In this document: piece after piece, positions 47,701-57,705 of the stretch
Layout of the letters: every line of letters starts with the position of its first letter
How positions within the stretch are numbered: the first letter of the stretch is position 1
Source of the DNA: Glaciecola sp.
GTDB lineage: Bacteria > Pseudomonadota > Gammaproteobacteria > Enterobacterales > Alteromonadaceae
Direction of reading: 5' to 3'
Assembly: GCA_029251505.1 (NCBI GenBank)
Contig: JAQXDG010000211.1
Coordinates: forward strand, 1 to 64,000
DNA length: 64,000 nt
Made by a program: the position numbers and the translations under genes
The notes under the pieces: generated by a model
Seen by the model: only the letters and a program-made list of their open reading frames with translations
What the model was told of the DNA's origin: nothing
Databases searched by the model: none

Positions 47701-49128
47701 AAAGCGCACATGAATGTTGATGGGGCGATATTACAATCGAATCAGCTAAACGTCGAATTTACGCCACAAAAAATCACATTAAGTCATAACATCACCAACA
47801 ACCACATCGCCGGACTACCGTTTAATTTTAAGATTGTCGGTTATGGGGCCAACGATATCTTGTTGCCAAGTTACAACCCGCAGCAATTAACGGTCTATGC
47901 GAGCCGTATCGCGCCAGAAACAGGCACAGAATTTGGCACGTTGTCTTTTGCAGAAGAGTATCAAATCAGCACCAATCCTGAACTTAATTTGGTGATCCCT
48001 AGTACGCCTTTATTCGGTTCTCAGCTGCGCTTCACGCAAGGGCAATATCTATATGAAAATGCCTATTTTTCTGATGCGGGTACTATTGAACTCTATATGG
48101 TCGACCAACATGCGTATCGCACAGTGCAATCAAATACCCTGCGTATTGGTCCTTTTGTTCCGGCTTATTTTGATGTACAAGCGGTCTATCCACCTGAATT
48201 TGAGGATGCAACGTCCGATGCCTTTACGTATGTAGGGCAACCATTTTTCTTTGATATTAGTGCCTTACCAAACATCGAAGTAACCGCCTATAACGCGCTC
48301 AATCAAGTTGCACATAATTATACTGGTGAGTTGTGGAAGCTGTTTCCAAGTGCGGCGCAAACTCAGGCACAAATCAGTTACACCGACGTATCAGGTGCCG
48401 GCCTGACAGTGAGCCAAGCGACGACTCCGACTACGCCGACAGTGAGTGATTATGATAACAATGATGGCAGCGGCCAAATATTGCTCAATAACATCGCATT
48501 ACAATACGCTAAACCAACACTGCCCGTCTCCACCTTTGCAACAGGGGTTGATATGGTGCTGGATGAAGCATTTTTAACGGACGTTAACGGCACCTGTTAT
48601 CAAGTTGCTTATCCCGCTGGGTGCAGTGCATTTACATTTAGCCATATCACAGGTACTCAACAACGTTACGGTCGATTAAATATGATCAATGCATTTGGCC
48701 CAGAAGATCAAACATTGTACATCGTACTGCAAGCGCAGTATTACGCAGATGGCAATTGGTTGGTGAACACCGATGATAATGCAACCAACATCTCCCTAGC
48801 ACAAAACTTAGGGCAGGTTAGTTTAACGCCTTTACCTGACAGCGAAAATAATATTGCGAGTCTGTATAGCAATATTCAAAGCACCGGATTTTTAGCCGCA
48901 GGCATATCGGATACCAGTGATTTGAGTTTTACCCCTGCTAATCTTCGCGGTGGGTTACAAGTCACAATATCCTCTTTAGTCGGCTCACCAGCGTGGGCTA
49001 AGTATCTAAATTATGATTGGAATGGCGATGGGATGATTAATGGCTTAGATGCCCCATCAGCTACGATTAATTTTGGTATTTATAGAGGTAATGATCGCAA
49101 GATAAATTACCGTGAAGTCTTAGAGTAA
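44740..49128 (+). CDS. mshQ: MSHA giant secreted protein MshQ with two LamG-like domains
   Basis: 1462 residues. Signal peptide cleaved at about VGA|NT (20). The N-terminal region (about 40-275) is a repeat-rich beta-solenoid-like region (IKHLMLRDKATLILQDGIYFIENLTAENSEIELENESTTV). Two LamG/concanavalin-type domains follow (about 282-510 with GTISFWFNIDD, and about 520-757 with GTISFWFKSNS). The C-terminal half (about 766-1462) is DUF6701, the MshQ hallmark, ending in FGIYRGNDRKINYREVLE. A dockerin-like loop DWNGDGMINGLD lies at 1426-1437. Probably a carbohydrate- or surface-binding tip adhesin of the pilus, an inference. Last msh gene, followed by a terminator. Confidence 0.9.
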   Translation: MNLIRIFVLFAAFTSFLVGANTDLRPVFPDPVSSSFGADLYLRGDIEFSGGDNQLNFDSIDDSYTVWWWNVVTEACNNQRCYANGERSQTLDVPDFRYTSGNDQLTVDDEDDTLITSDDYHNITVMDKGELLLGPSGSNKTVVIKHLMLRDKATLILQDGIYFIENLTAENSEIELENESTTVTLLIKNLVVEDTDINTQKKSSAGNLGMVLYNSARIEGKTKIDGFIYALDTIDILDDFTLNGAINAANFKLQEDIKIEYNEDDIVNSKLFDFNIEPPKLIGHWPLDICPTQMTDSIPDIVGEHHAIAKVGLATENAGKYCQSGRLQGTGAHIYIPDNAKLRGEKGTISFWFNIDDLDYSNTKEDGGQYLFSRDSYHRDMGGHISSWVDDKGRVRLRYQTNSKDYELKSDKDEIQADQWYFYAVTWDNDTTRLYINGNEVDEDDKASGSQKNNSEPMIFGGNASRSSNSETTPSELSDFLQGNIDDIRWYDDALDNSELNELMAQADYECTACDNVSSKGLVAEYRFSDTRWGNPGDIQDSSGNAMHATLSGETRLLTPVNNMSCGTLDIPPNTDQNTPDFLDTPIDLENDVGPEGTISFWFKSNSGWQDKRDRTLFDAVQISQATTKHVLNKYFYLMLKENGSLQFGFESSNDADIRYNSNSFSYPESTWVHIALSYSYVTKDVQLFLNGIQQVFTTTEGANWNYIMPDYGNLAFADNRTDYITATSSANGRYDDVRVYSHLQNAADIQADMQKAEPCAVLYGYKIEHPDQALTCDAAPVTVKACKNQDCSELYEHPVQVSLAPSPNGDPAGQVYEFQEQFTFDLVSRTPGNTPLVFTPMYHAKPDGLVNTCTNGCNINFVNAGLQIYADQATDYGSDATLTQQITAQGMVAGASMSHINMRAVRDNNGVCEALVSGTKEVNLTYACYQYDQSGNPVQGCAVPFGALPLNTQASSITRATNMLFNNAAQTDFGNFSLPDATHFTLKAHMNVDGAILQSNQLNVEFTPQKITLSHNITNNHIAGLPFNFKIVGYGANDILLPSYNPQQLTVYASRIAPETGTEFGTLSFAEEYQISTNPELNLVIPSTPLFGSQLRFTQGQYLYENAYFSDAGTIELYMVDQHAYRTVQSNTLRIGPFVPAYFDVQAVYPPEFEDATSDAFTYVGQPFFFDISALPNIEVTAYNALNQVAHNYTGELWKLFPSAAQTQAQISYTDVSGAGLTVSQATTPTTPTVSDYDNNDGSGQILLNNIALQYAKPTLPVSTFATGVDMVLDEAFLTDVNGTCYQVAYPAGCSAFTFSHITGTQQRYGRLNMINAFGPEDQTLYIVLQAQYYADGNWLVNTDDNATNISLAQNLGQVSLTPLPDSENNIASLYSNIQSTGFLAAGISDTSDLSFTPANLRGGLQVTISSLVGSPAWAKYLNYDWNGDGMINGLDAPSATINFGIYRGNDRKINYREVLE

Positions 49129-49171
49129 TCGCGATTTTAGCCACTGTTAGGCGATATTTAGCAAAATCAAA

Positions 49172-49211
49172 AGTCAGATTTATGGTATGTTTAACCAAAT
49201 CTGGCTTTTTT
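49172..49211 (+). terminator. Terminator after the msh cluster
   Basis: AGTCAGATTT (49172-49181) pairs with AAATCTGGCT (49197-49206), with one G-T pair, then a T run. It separates mshQ from mreB. Confidence 0.8.
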
Positions 49212-49303
49212 GTGTCTGTTTTATGAAAATAAAGTATGCAATATATTGAAACTTCCCATAAAATACCTGTCATAAAGAAAGACTCCTAATAACTACAAAA
49301 TAA

Positions 49304-50356
<1,053 letters not shown>

Positions 50357-50389
50357 CGAGTAAAGGCAACGGATGTTGCCTTTTTCATT

Positions 50390-51235
50390 ATGAAACCAAT
50401 ATTTAAACGTGGCCCATCCCTAGAATCACGACTAATGATTGTTGTCGTGCTCTCTTTAGCTCTGCTTGTTTCTGATGGCTTGTATGGCATATTTACACCT
50501 GTGCGCAGTGTTCTGACGACGTTTGTCTCCCCGATCCAATATATCGCTTCCCTACCCGCATCTTTATTAAACGCCAGCTCCAACCGAATTATTTCTCAAG
50601 AAGAACTCATTGCAGAAAATAACTTACTGATCCAACAAATGATGGCACTGCAAGCAGATAACCAGCGTTATCAAAGCCTGTTAGCTGAAAATGAGCAGTT
50701 ACGTAAATTGCTCGATGCTCCGGTACAAACCGCACTGCCAAAAACCGTCGCAGAACTCATGGCTGTCGATAACAACCCTTATTCATTACAGGTATTGATT
50801 AACAAAGGCAGCTTAAGTGGGGTATATAATTCACAGCCCGTCATTGACGACCAAGGTATAGTGGGACAAATTGTCGATGTGGCACAAACCACATCTCGCG
50901 TATTATTAGTCTCTGATCTATCCCATGCGATTCCGGTGCGCATTTTACGCAATAACCTACGCTTAATAGCCAGTGGTAGCGGTGAGCTTAATGCACTGAA
51001 TGTAAGACACGTCGCCCACAGTGCCGATATTGCTGAAGGTGATATCTTGGTGACGTCTGGATTAGGTAATATTTTTCCTGAAGGCTATCCGGTGGCAGTG
51101 ATCGCCAGTGTTGTACGTAACGAAGGACAACCGTTTGCAACCGTTAAAGCCACCCCTTTGGCGCGGTTAGACCGCTTACGGTATTTGTTATTATTGGGAC
51201 GTGAAAATACGCCGCTGGAGACCCGTAATGAATAA
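50390..51235 (+). CDS. mreC: Rod-shape protein MreC
   Basis: 281 residues. Single N-terminal membrane helix (about 16-36), then a periplasmic coiled coil (about 70-110, AENNLLIQQMMALQADNQRYQSLLAENEQLRKLLD) and beta barrels with the family signatures VDNNPYSLQVLINKGSLSGV and GLGNIFPEGYPV. Scaffolds the elongasome with MreB, MreD and PBP2. Starts 33 bases after mreB. Confidence 0.95.
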   Translation: MKPIFKRGPSLESRLMIVVVLSLALLVSDGLYGIFTPVRSVLTTFVSPIQYIASLPASLLNASSNRIISQEELIAENNLLIQQMMALQADNQRYQSLLAENEQLRKLLDAPVQTALPKTVAELMAVDNNPYSLQVLINKGSLSGVYNSQPVIDDQGIVGQIVDVAQTTSRVLLVSDLSHAIPVRILRNNLRLIASGSGELNALNVRHVAHSADIAEGDILVTSGLGNIFPEGYPVAVIASVVRNEGQPFATVKATPLARLDRLRYLLLLGRENTPLETRNE

Positions 51236-51701
51236 ACGCTATGTCATTTACATGACCCTGTTTATTGCACTGGTACTAGAAGTACTCCCCATGCCATTAA
51301 ACCTCGTCGTATACCGACCTGAATGGTTATTATTAGTGTTGATCTATTGGAATATCGCCTTACCGCAACGCGTCAATATCGGGATTGCATTTATCTGCGG
51401 GATTATTTTGGATATTTTATTAGGCAATAGTCTCGGCTTAAATAGCTTAGCGTTAGTTATTTCGGTGTACATCAGTTCACTGCATTATCAGCGTTTACGT
51501 AATTATTCAATCTGGCAGCAGATGGTCATATTAGGTCTACTATGTGCCTTGTACAACTTAATTATATTTTGGTTGCAACACTGGTTAACCGATGTCTTAT
51601 TTCAATTTACGTATTTTTGGCCCATTTTAACAACCGTATTTTTATGGCCTTGGCTATTTTGGTTATTGCGTAAAATCAGACGACAATTGGATCTAAAATG
51701 A
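51228..51701 (+). CDS. mreD: Rod-shape protein MreD
   Basis: 157 residues from the ATG at 51228, seven bases after GGAG and overlapping the mreC stop by eight bases. Five or six hydrophobic segments, with the conserved RPEWLLLVLIYWNIALPQRVNIGIAFICGIILDILLGNSLGLNSLAL. Integral inner-membrane elongasome protein. Overlaps maf by four bases. Confidence 0.93.
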   Translation: MNKRYVIYMTLFIALVLEVLPMPLNLVVYRPEWLLLVLIYWNIALPQRVNIGIAFICGIILDILLGNSLGLNSLALVISVYISSLHYQRLRNYSIWQQMVILGLLCALYNLIIFWLQHWLTDVLFQFTYFWPILTTVFLWPWLFWLLRKIRRQLDLK

Positions 51702-52300
51702 CAGCATTGTATAACCAACAACACGCACTCGTATTAGCTTCTGCCTCACCACGACGAGTCGAACTATTAAAGCAAATCGGGGTCGAATTTACACAAGCCC
51801 CTGCTAATGTTAATGAAGACGTCCATGATAATGAACAAGCTGCAGATTACGTGCTGCGTTTAGCTCGAGAAAAAGCCTTTGTAGTCGCTTTTACACAACC
51901 CGACAAATATGTATTAGGTAGTGATACGACGGTCCATATCAATGGGACGATTTTAGGTAAACCGACCGATTTTGATGACTTTATGACAATGATGGCGTTA
52001 TTATCCGGACAGACTCATGAAGTCATAACGGCAGTGTGCATTGCGACAATTGGCAATACTGGACTAGATATGAGTGAAGCGGTGGTCACATCCAAAGTCA
52101 CCTTTGGCGAGTTGAATGAGCAACAACGACTCGCCTATTGGGAATCTGGCGAACCTATAGGTAAAGCCGGCGGATACGCGATCCAAGGTATAGGCGGACA
52201 ATTTGTTAAGCATATTGACGGCAGTTATAGTGGCATTGTGGGCCTGCCCCTCGCACAAACTGTTGCTTGCTTACAAGAATCAGGAGTGATTAATGCATGA
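51698..52300 (+). CDS. maf: Maf-family nucleotide pyrophosphatase (YhdE type)
   Basis: 200 residues. Starts with the Maf signature LASASPRRVELLKQIG; DTTVHINGTILGKP is the acidic catalytic strand; YWESGEPIGKAGGYAIQGIGGQFVKHIDGSYSGIVGLPL closes the site. Adjacent to mreBCD and rng, this is the YhdE branch, which hydrolyses dTTP/UTP and modified pyrimidine nucleotides (house-cleaning). Translationally coupled on both sides (four-base overlaps). Confidence 0.93.
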   Translation: MTALYNQQHALVLASASPRRVELLKQIGVEFTQAPANVNEDVHDNEQAADYVLRLAREKAFVVAFTQPDKYVLGSDTTVHINGTILGKPTDFDDFMTMMALLSGQTHEVITAVCIATIGNTGLDMSEAVVTSKVTFGELNEQQRLAYWESGEPIGKAGGYAIQGIGGQFVKHIDGSYSGIVGLPLAQTVACLQESGVINA

Positions 52301-53763
52301 GTGCTGAATTATTAATTAACGTCACACCATCTGAATCTCGTGTGGCATTAATAGACAATGGTATTTTACAAGAAATCCATATCGAGCGGCATACCAAGCT
52401 CGGCTTAGTCGGGAATATTTATCGTGGTAAGGTTTCTCGCGTATTACCAGGAATGCAAGCGGCATTTGTCGATATTGGCTTTGAAAAAGCGGCGTTTTTG
52501 CATGCCTCAGATATCGTGATCCACAATGAAGTGATCGAGGATGTTAACCCCAACCATATTACCAAAAAAGACATCCGTGAGCTGGTCCGAGACGGACAAG
52601 ATATCGTCGTCCAAGTCGTTAAAGATCCGATTGGTACCAAAGGTGCACGCCTGACAACTGATATTACCATTCCCTCACGTTATTTAGTATTTATGCCATC
52701 CGTCACACATGTTGGTGTATCACAACGTATTGAAGATCCCGAAGAACGCGAACGTCTCAAACATATCGTGCAGACATTTTGTGATGAAAATGGTGGATTT
52801 ATCTTGCGTACCGCAGCCGAAGGCGTCAATGAAGAAGAACTTGCCCAGGATGCCGATTTTTTAAAACGCTTATGGGGCATCATTCAAACTCGAATGAAAA
52901 CCAAAACCGCTAATGTATTATTTCAAGATCTGCCTTTAGCCCGCCGTGTTATCCGTGATTTTACGGGAACCGAAATTGAAAAAATTCGTATTGACTCTAA
53001 GCTTTCATTTAATGAACTGGTGGAATTTACCAAAGAATACGTGCCTGAACTACAAGGTAAATTGGAATATTACAAGGGCGAGCGTCCAATCTTCGATTTA
53101 TATGATGTAGAAAATGAAGCCCAACGGGCACTCAAGCGCCGTGTCGATCTTAAATCTGGTGGCTATCTGATCATTGATCAAACTGAAGCCATGACCAGCA
53201 TTGATATCAATACAGGTGCGTTTGTTGGCCATCGCAATTTAGAAGAAACTATTTTTAATACCAACATCGAAGCAACCCAAGCGATTGCTCGGCAACTACG
53301 TCTACGTAACCTTGGTGGGATGATTTTAATCGATTTTATCGATATGGAGGAACCAGATCACCAAAGAAGGGTCTTACATTCATTAACCCAAGCATGTAGT
53401 TTGGATCGTGCTAAGACTAATATTCATGGTTTTACTGCGCTTGGCCTAATTGAAATGACGCGCAAACGCACCCGTGAGAGCTTGGAGCATGTCTTATGTG
53501 AAGATTGTCCCGTATGCGAAGGTCGAGGGTCGATTAAGACCGTCGAGACCGTTTGTTTTGAAGTCATGCGAGAAATTGTGCGAGTAAACCGTGCGTATGA
53601 TGCTGATAAATTTGTCGTGTATGCATCTCCAGCAGTAGCAGAAGCACTCATGGGAGAAGAATCAGCAATGCTTGCCGAAGTTGAACTGTTTGTCACAAAA
53701 CAAATCAAGGTGCAAACAGAACATTTATACAACCAAGACAAATTTGATGTGGTAATGATGTAA
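52297..53763 (+). CDS. rng: Ribonuclease G
   Basis: 488 residues, the size of RNase G (no RNase E C-terminal scaffold). S1 domain within residues 35-120, RNase H-like and DNase I-like segments, with catalytic metal aspartates D303 (MTSIDINTGAF) and D346 (GGMILIDFIDM). The zinc-link is C404-x2-C407 (CEDCPVCEGRG). It processes 16S rRNA 5' ends and degrades mRNA. Overlaps maf by four bases. Confidence 0.97.
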   Translation: MSAELLINVTPSESRVALIDNGILQEIHIERHTKLGLVGNIYRGKVSRVLPGMQAAFVDIGFEKAAFLHASDIVIHNEVIEDVNPNHITKKDIRELVRDGQDIVVQVVKDPIGTKGARLTTDITIPSRYLVFMPSVTHVGVSQRIEDPEERERLKHIVQTFCDENGGFILRTAAEGVNEEELAQDADFLKRLWGIIQTRMKTKTANVLFQDLPLARRVIRDFTGTEIEKIRIDSKLSFNELVEFTKEYVPELQGKLEYYKGERPIFDLYDVENEAQRALKRRVDLKSGGYLIIDQTEAMTSIDINTGAFVGHRNLEETIFNTNIEATQAIARQLRLRNLGGMILIDFIDMEEPDHQRRVLHSLTQACSLDRAKTNIHGFTALGLIEMTRKRTRESLEHVLCEDCPVCEGRGSIKTVETVCFEVMREIVRVNRAYDADKFVVYASPAVAEALMGEESAMLAEVELFVTKQIKVQTEHLYNQDKFDVVMM

Positions 53764-53765
53764 AT

Positions 53766-56700
53766 ATGAGTAAACCATCGGGCAATACTTGGATCACAAC
53801 CAGCTTATCAATATTGTGGCGCAGCGCTACGATATTGTTGGTGTGTGCAGCAGTATTGATCACCGCTATACGCTTAAGTCTACCGCATACAAATCACATC
53901 AATGCGCATGTTACCCAATATTTGTCACAACAACTCAATGCACATATTGTAATCGGTAAGATTGATGGCTACTGGGAAGGTAACGGCCCTCATCTGACCT
54001 TACATCACGTTAATTTAACGCCTAATTCAACAGCAGATAGCCAAGCCCAAGGCGTTGAATTTGAACTCAATAACATTTACGTTGAAGTGGATTTGTTTGC
54101 ATCAATACTGCAATGGAGCCTTGTCACTGAAAAGTTTGAACTGCAAGGCTTACAGCTTGACTTAGATCTCAATAAAGCCCAACCAACCGAGCTCGAAAAC
54201 ACATCAAGTAACTTGCCTGATTTACTACAAGATATTCTACTCAACAAATTAGAATATTTTTCAGTGGTCGAGTCCAATATCAATATCAAACACACCAATC
54301 AGACTCAACACATTGATATTAAACAGTTATCTTGGATAAACAATGGCGTCATGCACAAAGGGACAGGAGAAATATTTTTTAATAATAATCCTGAAAATAT
54401 TGCACAAGTCTCGGCGCAACTAATCGGTCAGCCCGATAATTTACATGGCACTGTGTTTTTAGAAACCCAAAAAATTGCATTTGGTCGTTGGCTTTCAGCC
54501 TATATGCCTACTCACATTGAGCTTGATCAAAGTGCTGCGCAAGGGAATGCATGGCTCACCATTGATGGCTCTGCAATCACCCAAGTTCGTGGGCAAATTA
54601 CACCAACTCAACTGCGCTGGAAGGATGCACAGTCATCGTTAATCACCAGTATTCAAAATGTCGATTTTATGGCTATCCCTCAAGGGGATACCTGGTTAGT
54701 GAATGCCCAAAATGTCGTCGTAGGGATCAATGATACCACCCTAGCGATGAATTTTAGTGCGTTGCGTGACGCCGCTGGAACTTGGTCACTATCAAGTATC
54801 ACTCCCTTTGCTGTCGCACCATTACAAGCCGTAGGTGAGTTTTTCTTATCAGGCAATGCCCAATCTTGGTTAGCGCAAGCACAGCCACAAGCGCAAGTCA
54901 GCAGTATTGAATTAGTAGCAAATAAAGCACAATGGCTAGGGCAGATTACATTTGACCACGTCGCACTACAACAAACATCACTACCGGGTGTCAATGATCT
55001 ACAACTGATCGCCTCTTTCAAGCAAATGAAGAGTACAACAGCGATTGATTCACTGCAGAGTATGCACTCTCCGGTATTAGTCGGGATCCAAATTAAAGGT
55101 GAAGAACAATCGTTGTTGACCGATCAGTTATTAGCCCAAAATATCACTATGCACGCATTGGATGCGAGTCTATACCTGTCAATTGACCCCTATGAATTTT
55201 CAATATTACCTTCTAAAATCACTCTTGCCTCAGACTTAGTCCAAGCAGATGTCGAGTTAGCGTATCGCGGGAGTGAAGATGTGTTATCAATCAGCGCGTT
55301 AATCGCCCCTGAGACCGCCAAAAATGTCGTCAAGTTATTACCAACCACATTGATGGGTACACAAACATACCAATATCTTATCAACGCATTAGACACTGAT
55401 ACGCAAACGGGTACGATTACACCGACGCGCTTAATTTGGCATGGTGCAGGACAAGATTTCCCTTTTGAACGAAATAACGGGGTATTTCAAGCCAGTTTAT
55501 TCATGCACCAAGGTCAATTTAAGTTTGGTAATCAGTGGCCAATGCTCAGTGAGCTCGATTTAGAATTAGCATTTGAAAATAATGATCTGGTTATGCGGGC
55601 GCCGAGTGGCAAAATTTTAGATGTAACGCTAGGGGATTTGACGGCTACATTACCAGGTCTCAGTGGTCAAAGCTTACTGACCATTGATGCAACTGGCTCA
55701 GGTTCAGGTTATGCACTGGCGCAAGTGATGGCACAGTCGAGTTTAGCCAGTTCACTAGGTCAGCTACTAAATGAAAACATTATTATTTCAAACGCGCTAT
55801 CTGCCACTCTCAATTTACAGATCCCATTAGATAATGATGATGTGATTGCTAGCGGGACGATTGATTTACCTAATAATTATATTCAATTTATAGATGTCGA
55901 CTTGGCGCTAACCCAAGCGCAAGGTCAACTCAGCTTTGTCAACGACAAGATTACGGTTAATACACTCTCCGCCAAGCTATTTGACCAACAGATAGCCCTG
56001 TCATTAGATGGCGCAAACAGTGCCGATGGTTACACAGCAAAGGTTGCACTTAGCGGCGATTGGGATGTGGCACAGTTTGCACACCTAGCGAGTGCCGAAT
56101 ATGCCCATGCCTTTGCAGGTCAAGCGACATGGCAAGGTCGATTAAACTTGCAGTTACCGCAATCAGGGATGCATTATACGTTTGATCTCAACAGTGATTT
56201 AGTCGGAGTCACCCATTCGTTACCCGCTCCATTTGCCAAAACACCCGATACCATCATGCCCTTATCTATCCGTGCAACCGGAACTGATTTAGCTTCTGAA
56301 ATTAATGCAACACTTGGCGATGATGTCCGTTTTGCTGGCGTCCTACCTCATAAAGAAAAACAGTTTTCGCGCGCGCATTTAGCATTAGGCGCAAGTGAAT
56401 TTCAAGGTACAGGGGTCGGATTTAGTATTTCTGCCAATTTACCCCGCCTTGATGTCAGTGAATGGTACCAAACCTTAGACCGCTTGTTAGCTGGATTTGG
56501 GGGAACGACGACACCGATATTTTCAACACCTGAACGTATCTTTATGACCATTGATCAAGTCACTCTAGCCAATCAAACTATCCATAACATTAATGCCACA
56601 GCCAAACAATCTGATAACAACTGGCAAATTGATCTGAACGCACGAGAAGCGCGCGGCACAGTGCGTTTATTTAATGACTGGCTGGGCAGCGGAATCGATA

Positions 56701-57695
56701 TTCAAGCAGACTATATCAATATCAGTACGCTTGCACAGACACCATTAGCGACATCGCGACCGTCCATAGACCCGCGCACCTTACCGCCAATTGCCTTTGC
56801 CTGCACCCAATGCCGTGTGGTCGATAACAATCTTGGTGCAGTCACCCTGCGCACTACTCCCACTGAGAGCGGTATGCGGATTAATCAACTCATGACTCAA
56901 AATGATCATGGTGGGGTGAATCTAACGGGGACATGGGACGCGACAACAGATACCTCGTCACGTACAGCTATCAACGGTGAAATTACTAGTGATGATTTTG
57001 GTGCTTTCTTGAACGAATTTACATTTTCAACTGGTATCAAAGACTCTGCAGCCCGTTTCAAGTTGAATTTAGCCTGGGATAATGCACCGTTTGATTTTGC
57101 CTTTGCGGATGTCAATGGCAATATCGATTGGTCTTTATCCGATGGCTATCTTGCGGAAATTAGTGATAAAGGATCGCGTATTTTTACCCTGTTGTCGCTT
57201 GATTCTTTGGTACGTAAACTCAGTTTGGATTTTCGTGATGTCTTTGCCAAAGGTTTTTTCTATGACAAAATCAATGGCACTATGACGATTGAAAATGGCA
57301 TTGCATTTACCCAAGATACTGTTGTTGATGGTGGTGCAGGTGAAATCGACATTGCTGGTTATTCTGACCTCGTCAATCAAGAACTTAATTACACGGTCTC
57401 ATTTGCACCAAATGTTACCGGTAACTTACCCGCACTGGTATATTTTATGGTAAACCCGCCTACGGCAATTGCGGCGTTAGCGGTTAACCAAGTATTAACT
57501 TCCGCGAAGGTTTTTTCAAATATCAACTATTCAATCCGAGGTGACTTTAGTGCCCCGGTTATTACCGAATTACAACGTCAAAGTACTGAAGTGACGCTAC
57601 CCAAGCGCCAAAATGTACAAATATTACCGGATGAAGCTGTCCCATTAACTGAAATCGATAAAATTCCAGTCAATTTACAACCGCAAACCAAATAG
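53766..57695 (+). CDS. yhdP: AsmA-like transporter protein YhdP
   Basis: 1309 residues. One N-terminal membrane helix (about 14-36) and a huge periplasmic, beta-rich body with DUF3971 and AsmA-like C-terminal domain. The conserved end region is visible: FAFADVNGNIDWSLSDGYLAEISDKGSRIFTLLSLDSLVRKLSLDFRDVFAKGFFYDKINGTMTIENGIA. YhdP, TamB and YdbH are thought to bridge the periplasm and move phospholipids to the outer membrane. Two bases after rng, before the amidase gene, a conserved arrangement. Confidence 0.93.
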   Translation: MSKPSGNTWITTSLSILWRSATILLVCAAVLITAIRLSLPHTNHINAHVTQYLSQQLNAHIVIGKIDGYWEGNGPHLTLHHVNLTPNSTADSQAQGVEFELNNIYVEVDLFASILQWSLVTEKFELQGLQLDLDLNKAQPTELENTSSNLPDLLQDILLNKLEYFSVVESNINIKHTNQTQHIDIKQLSWINNGVMHKGTGEIFFNNNPENIAQVSAQLIGQPDNLHGTVFLETQKIAFGRWLSAYMPTHIELDQSAAQGNAWLTIDGSAITQVRGQITPTQLRWKDAQSSLITSIQNVDFMAIPQGDTWLVNAQNVVVGINDTTLAMNFSALRDAAGTWSLSSITPFAVAPLQAVGEFFLSGNAQSWLAQAQPQAQVSSIELVANKAQWLGQITFDHVALQQTSLPGVNDLQLIASFKQMKSTTAIDSLQSMHSPVLVGIQIKGEEQSLLTDQLLAQNITMHALDASLYLSIDPYEFSILPSKITLASDLVQADVELAYRGSEDVLSISALIAPETAKNVVKLLPTTLMGTQTYQYLINALDTDTQTGTITPTRLIWHGAGQDFPFERNNGVFQASLFMHQGQFKFGNQWPMLSELDLELAFENNDLVMRAPSGKILDVTLGDLTATLPGLSGQSLLTIDATGSGSGYALAQVMAQSSLASSLGQLLNENIIISNALSATLNLQIPLDNDDVIASGTIDLPNNYIQFIDVDLALTQAQGQLSFVNDKITVNTLSAKLFDQQIALSLDGANSADGYTAKVALSGDWDVAQFAHLASAEYAHAFAGQATWQGRLNLQLPQSGMHYTFDLNSDLVGVTHSLPAPFAKTPDTIMPLSIRATGTDLASEINATLGDDVRFAGVLPHKEKQFSRAHLALGASEFQGTGVGFSISANLPRLDVSEWYQTLDRLLAGFGGTTTPIFSTPERIFMTIDQVTLANQTIHNINATAKQSDNNWQIDLNAREARGTVRLFNDWLGSGIDIQADYINISTLAQTPLATSRPSIDPRTLPPIAFACTQCRVVDNNLGAVTLRTTPTESGMRINQLMTQNDHGGVNLTGTWDATTDTSSRTAINGEITSDDFGAFLNEFTFSTGIKDSAARFKLNLAWDNAPFDFAFADVNGNIDWSLSDGYLAEISDKGSRIFTLLSLDSLVRKLSLDFRDVFAKGFFYDKINGTMTIENGIAFTQDTVVDGGAGEIDIAGYSDLVNQELNYTVSFAPNVTGNLPALVYFMVNPPTAIAALAVNQVLTSAKVFSNINYSIRGDFSAPVITELQRQSTEVTLPKRQNVQILPDEAVPLTEIDKIPVNLQPQTK

Positions 57696-57705
57696 AACCT
57701 TTAGC

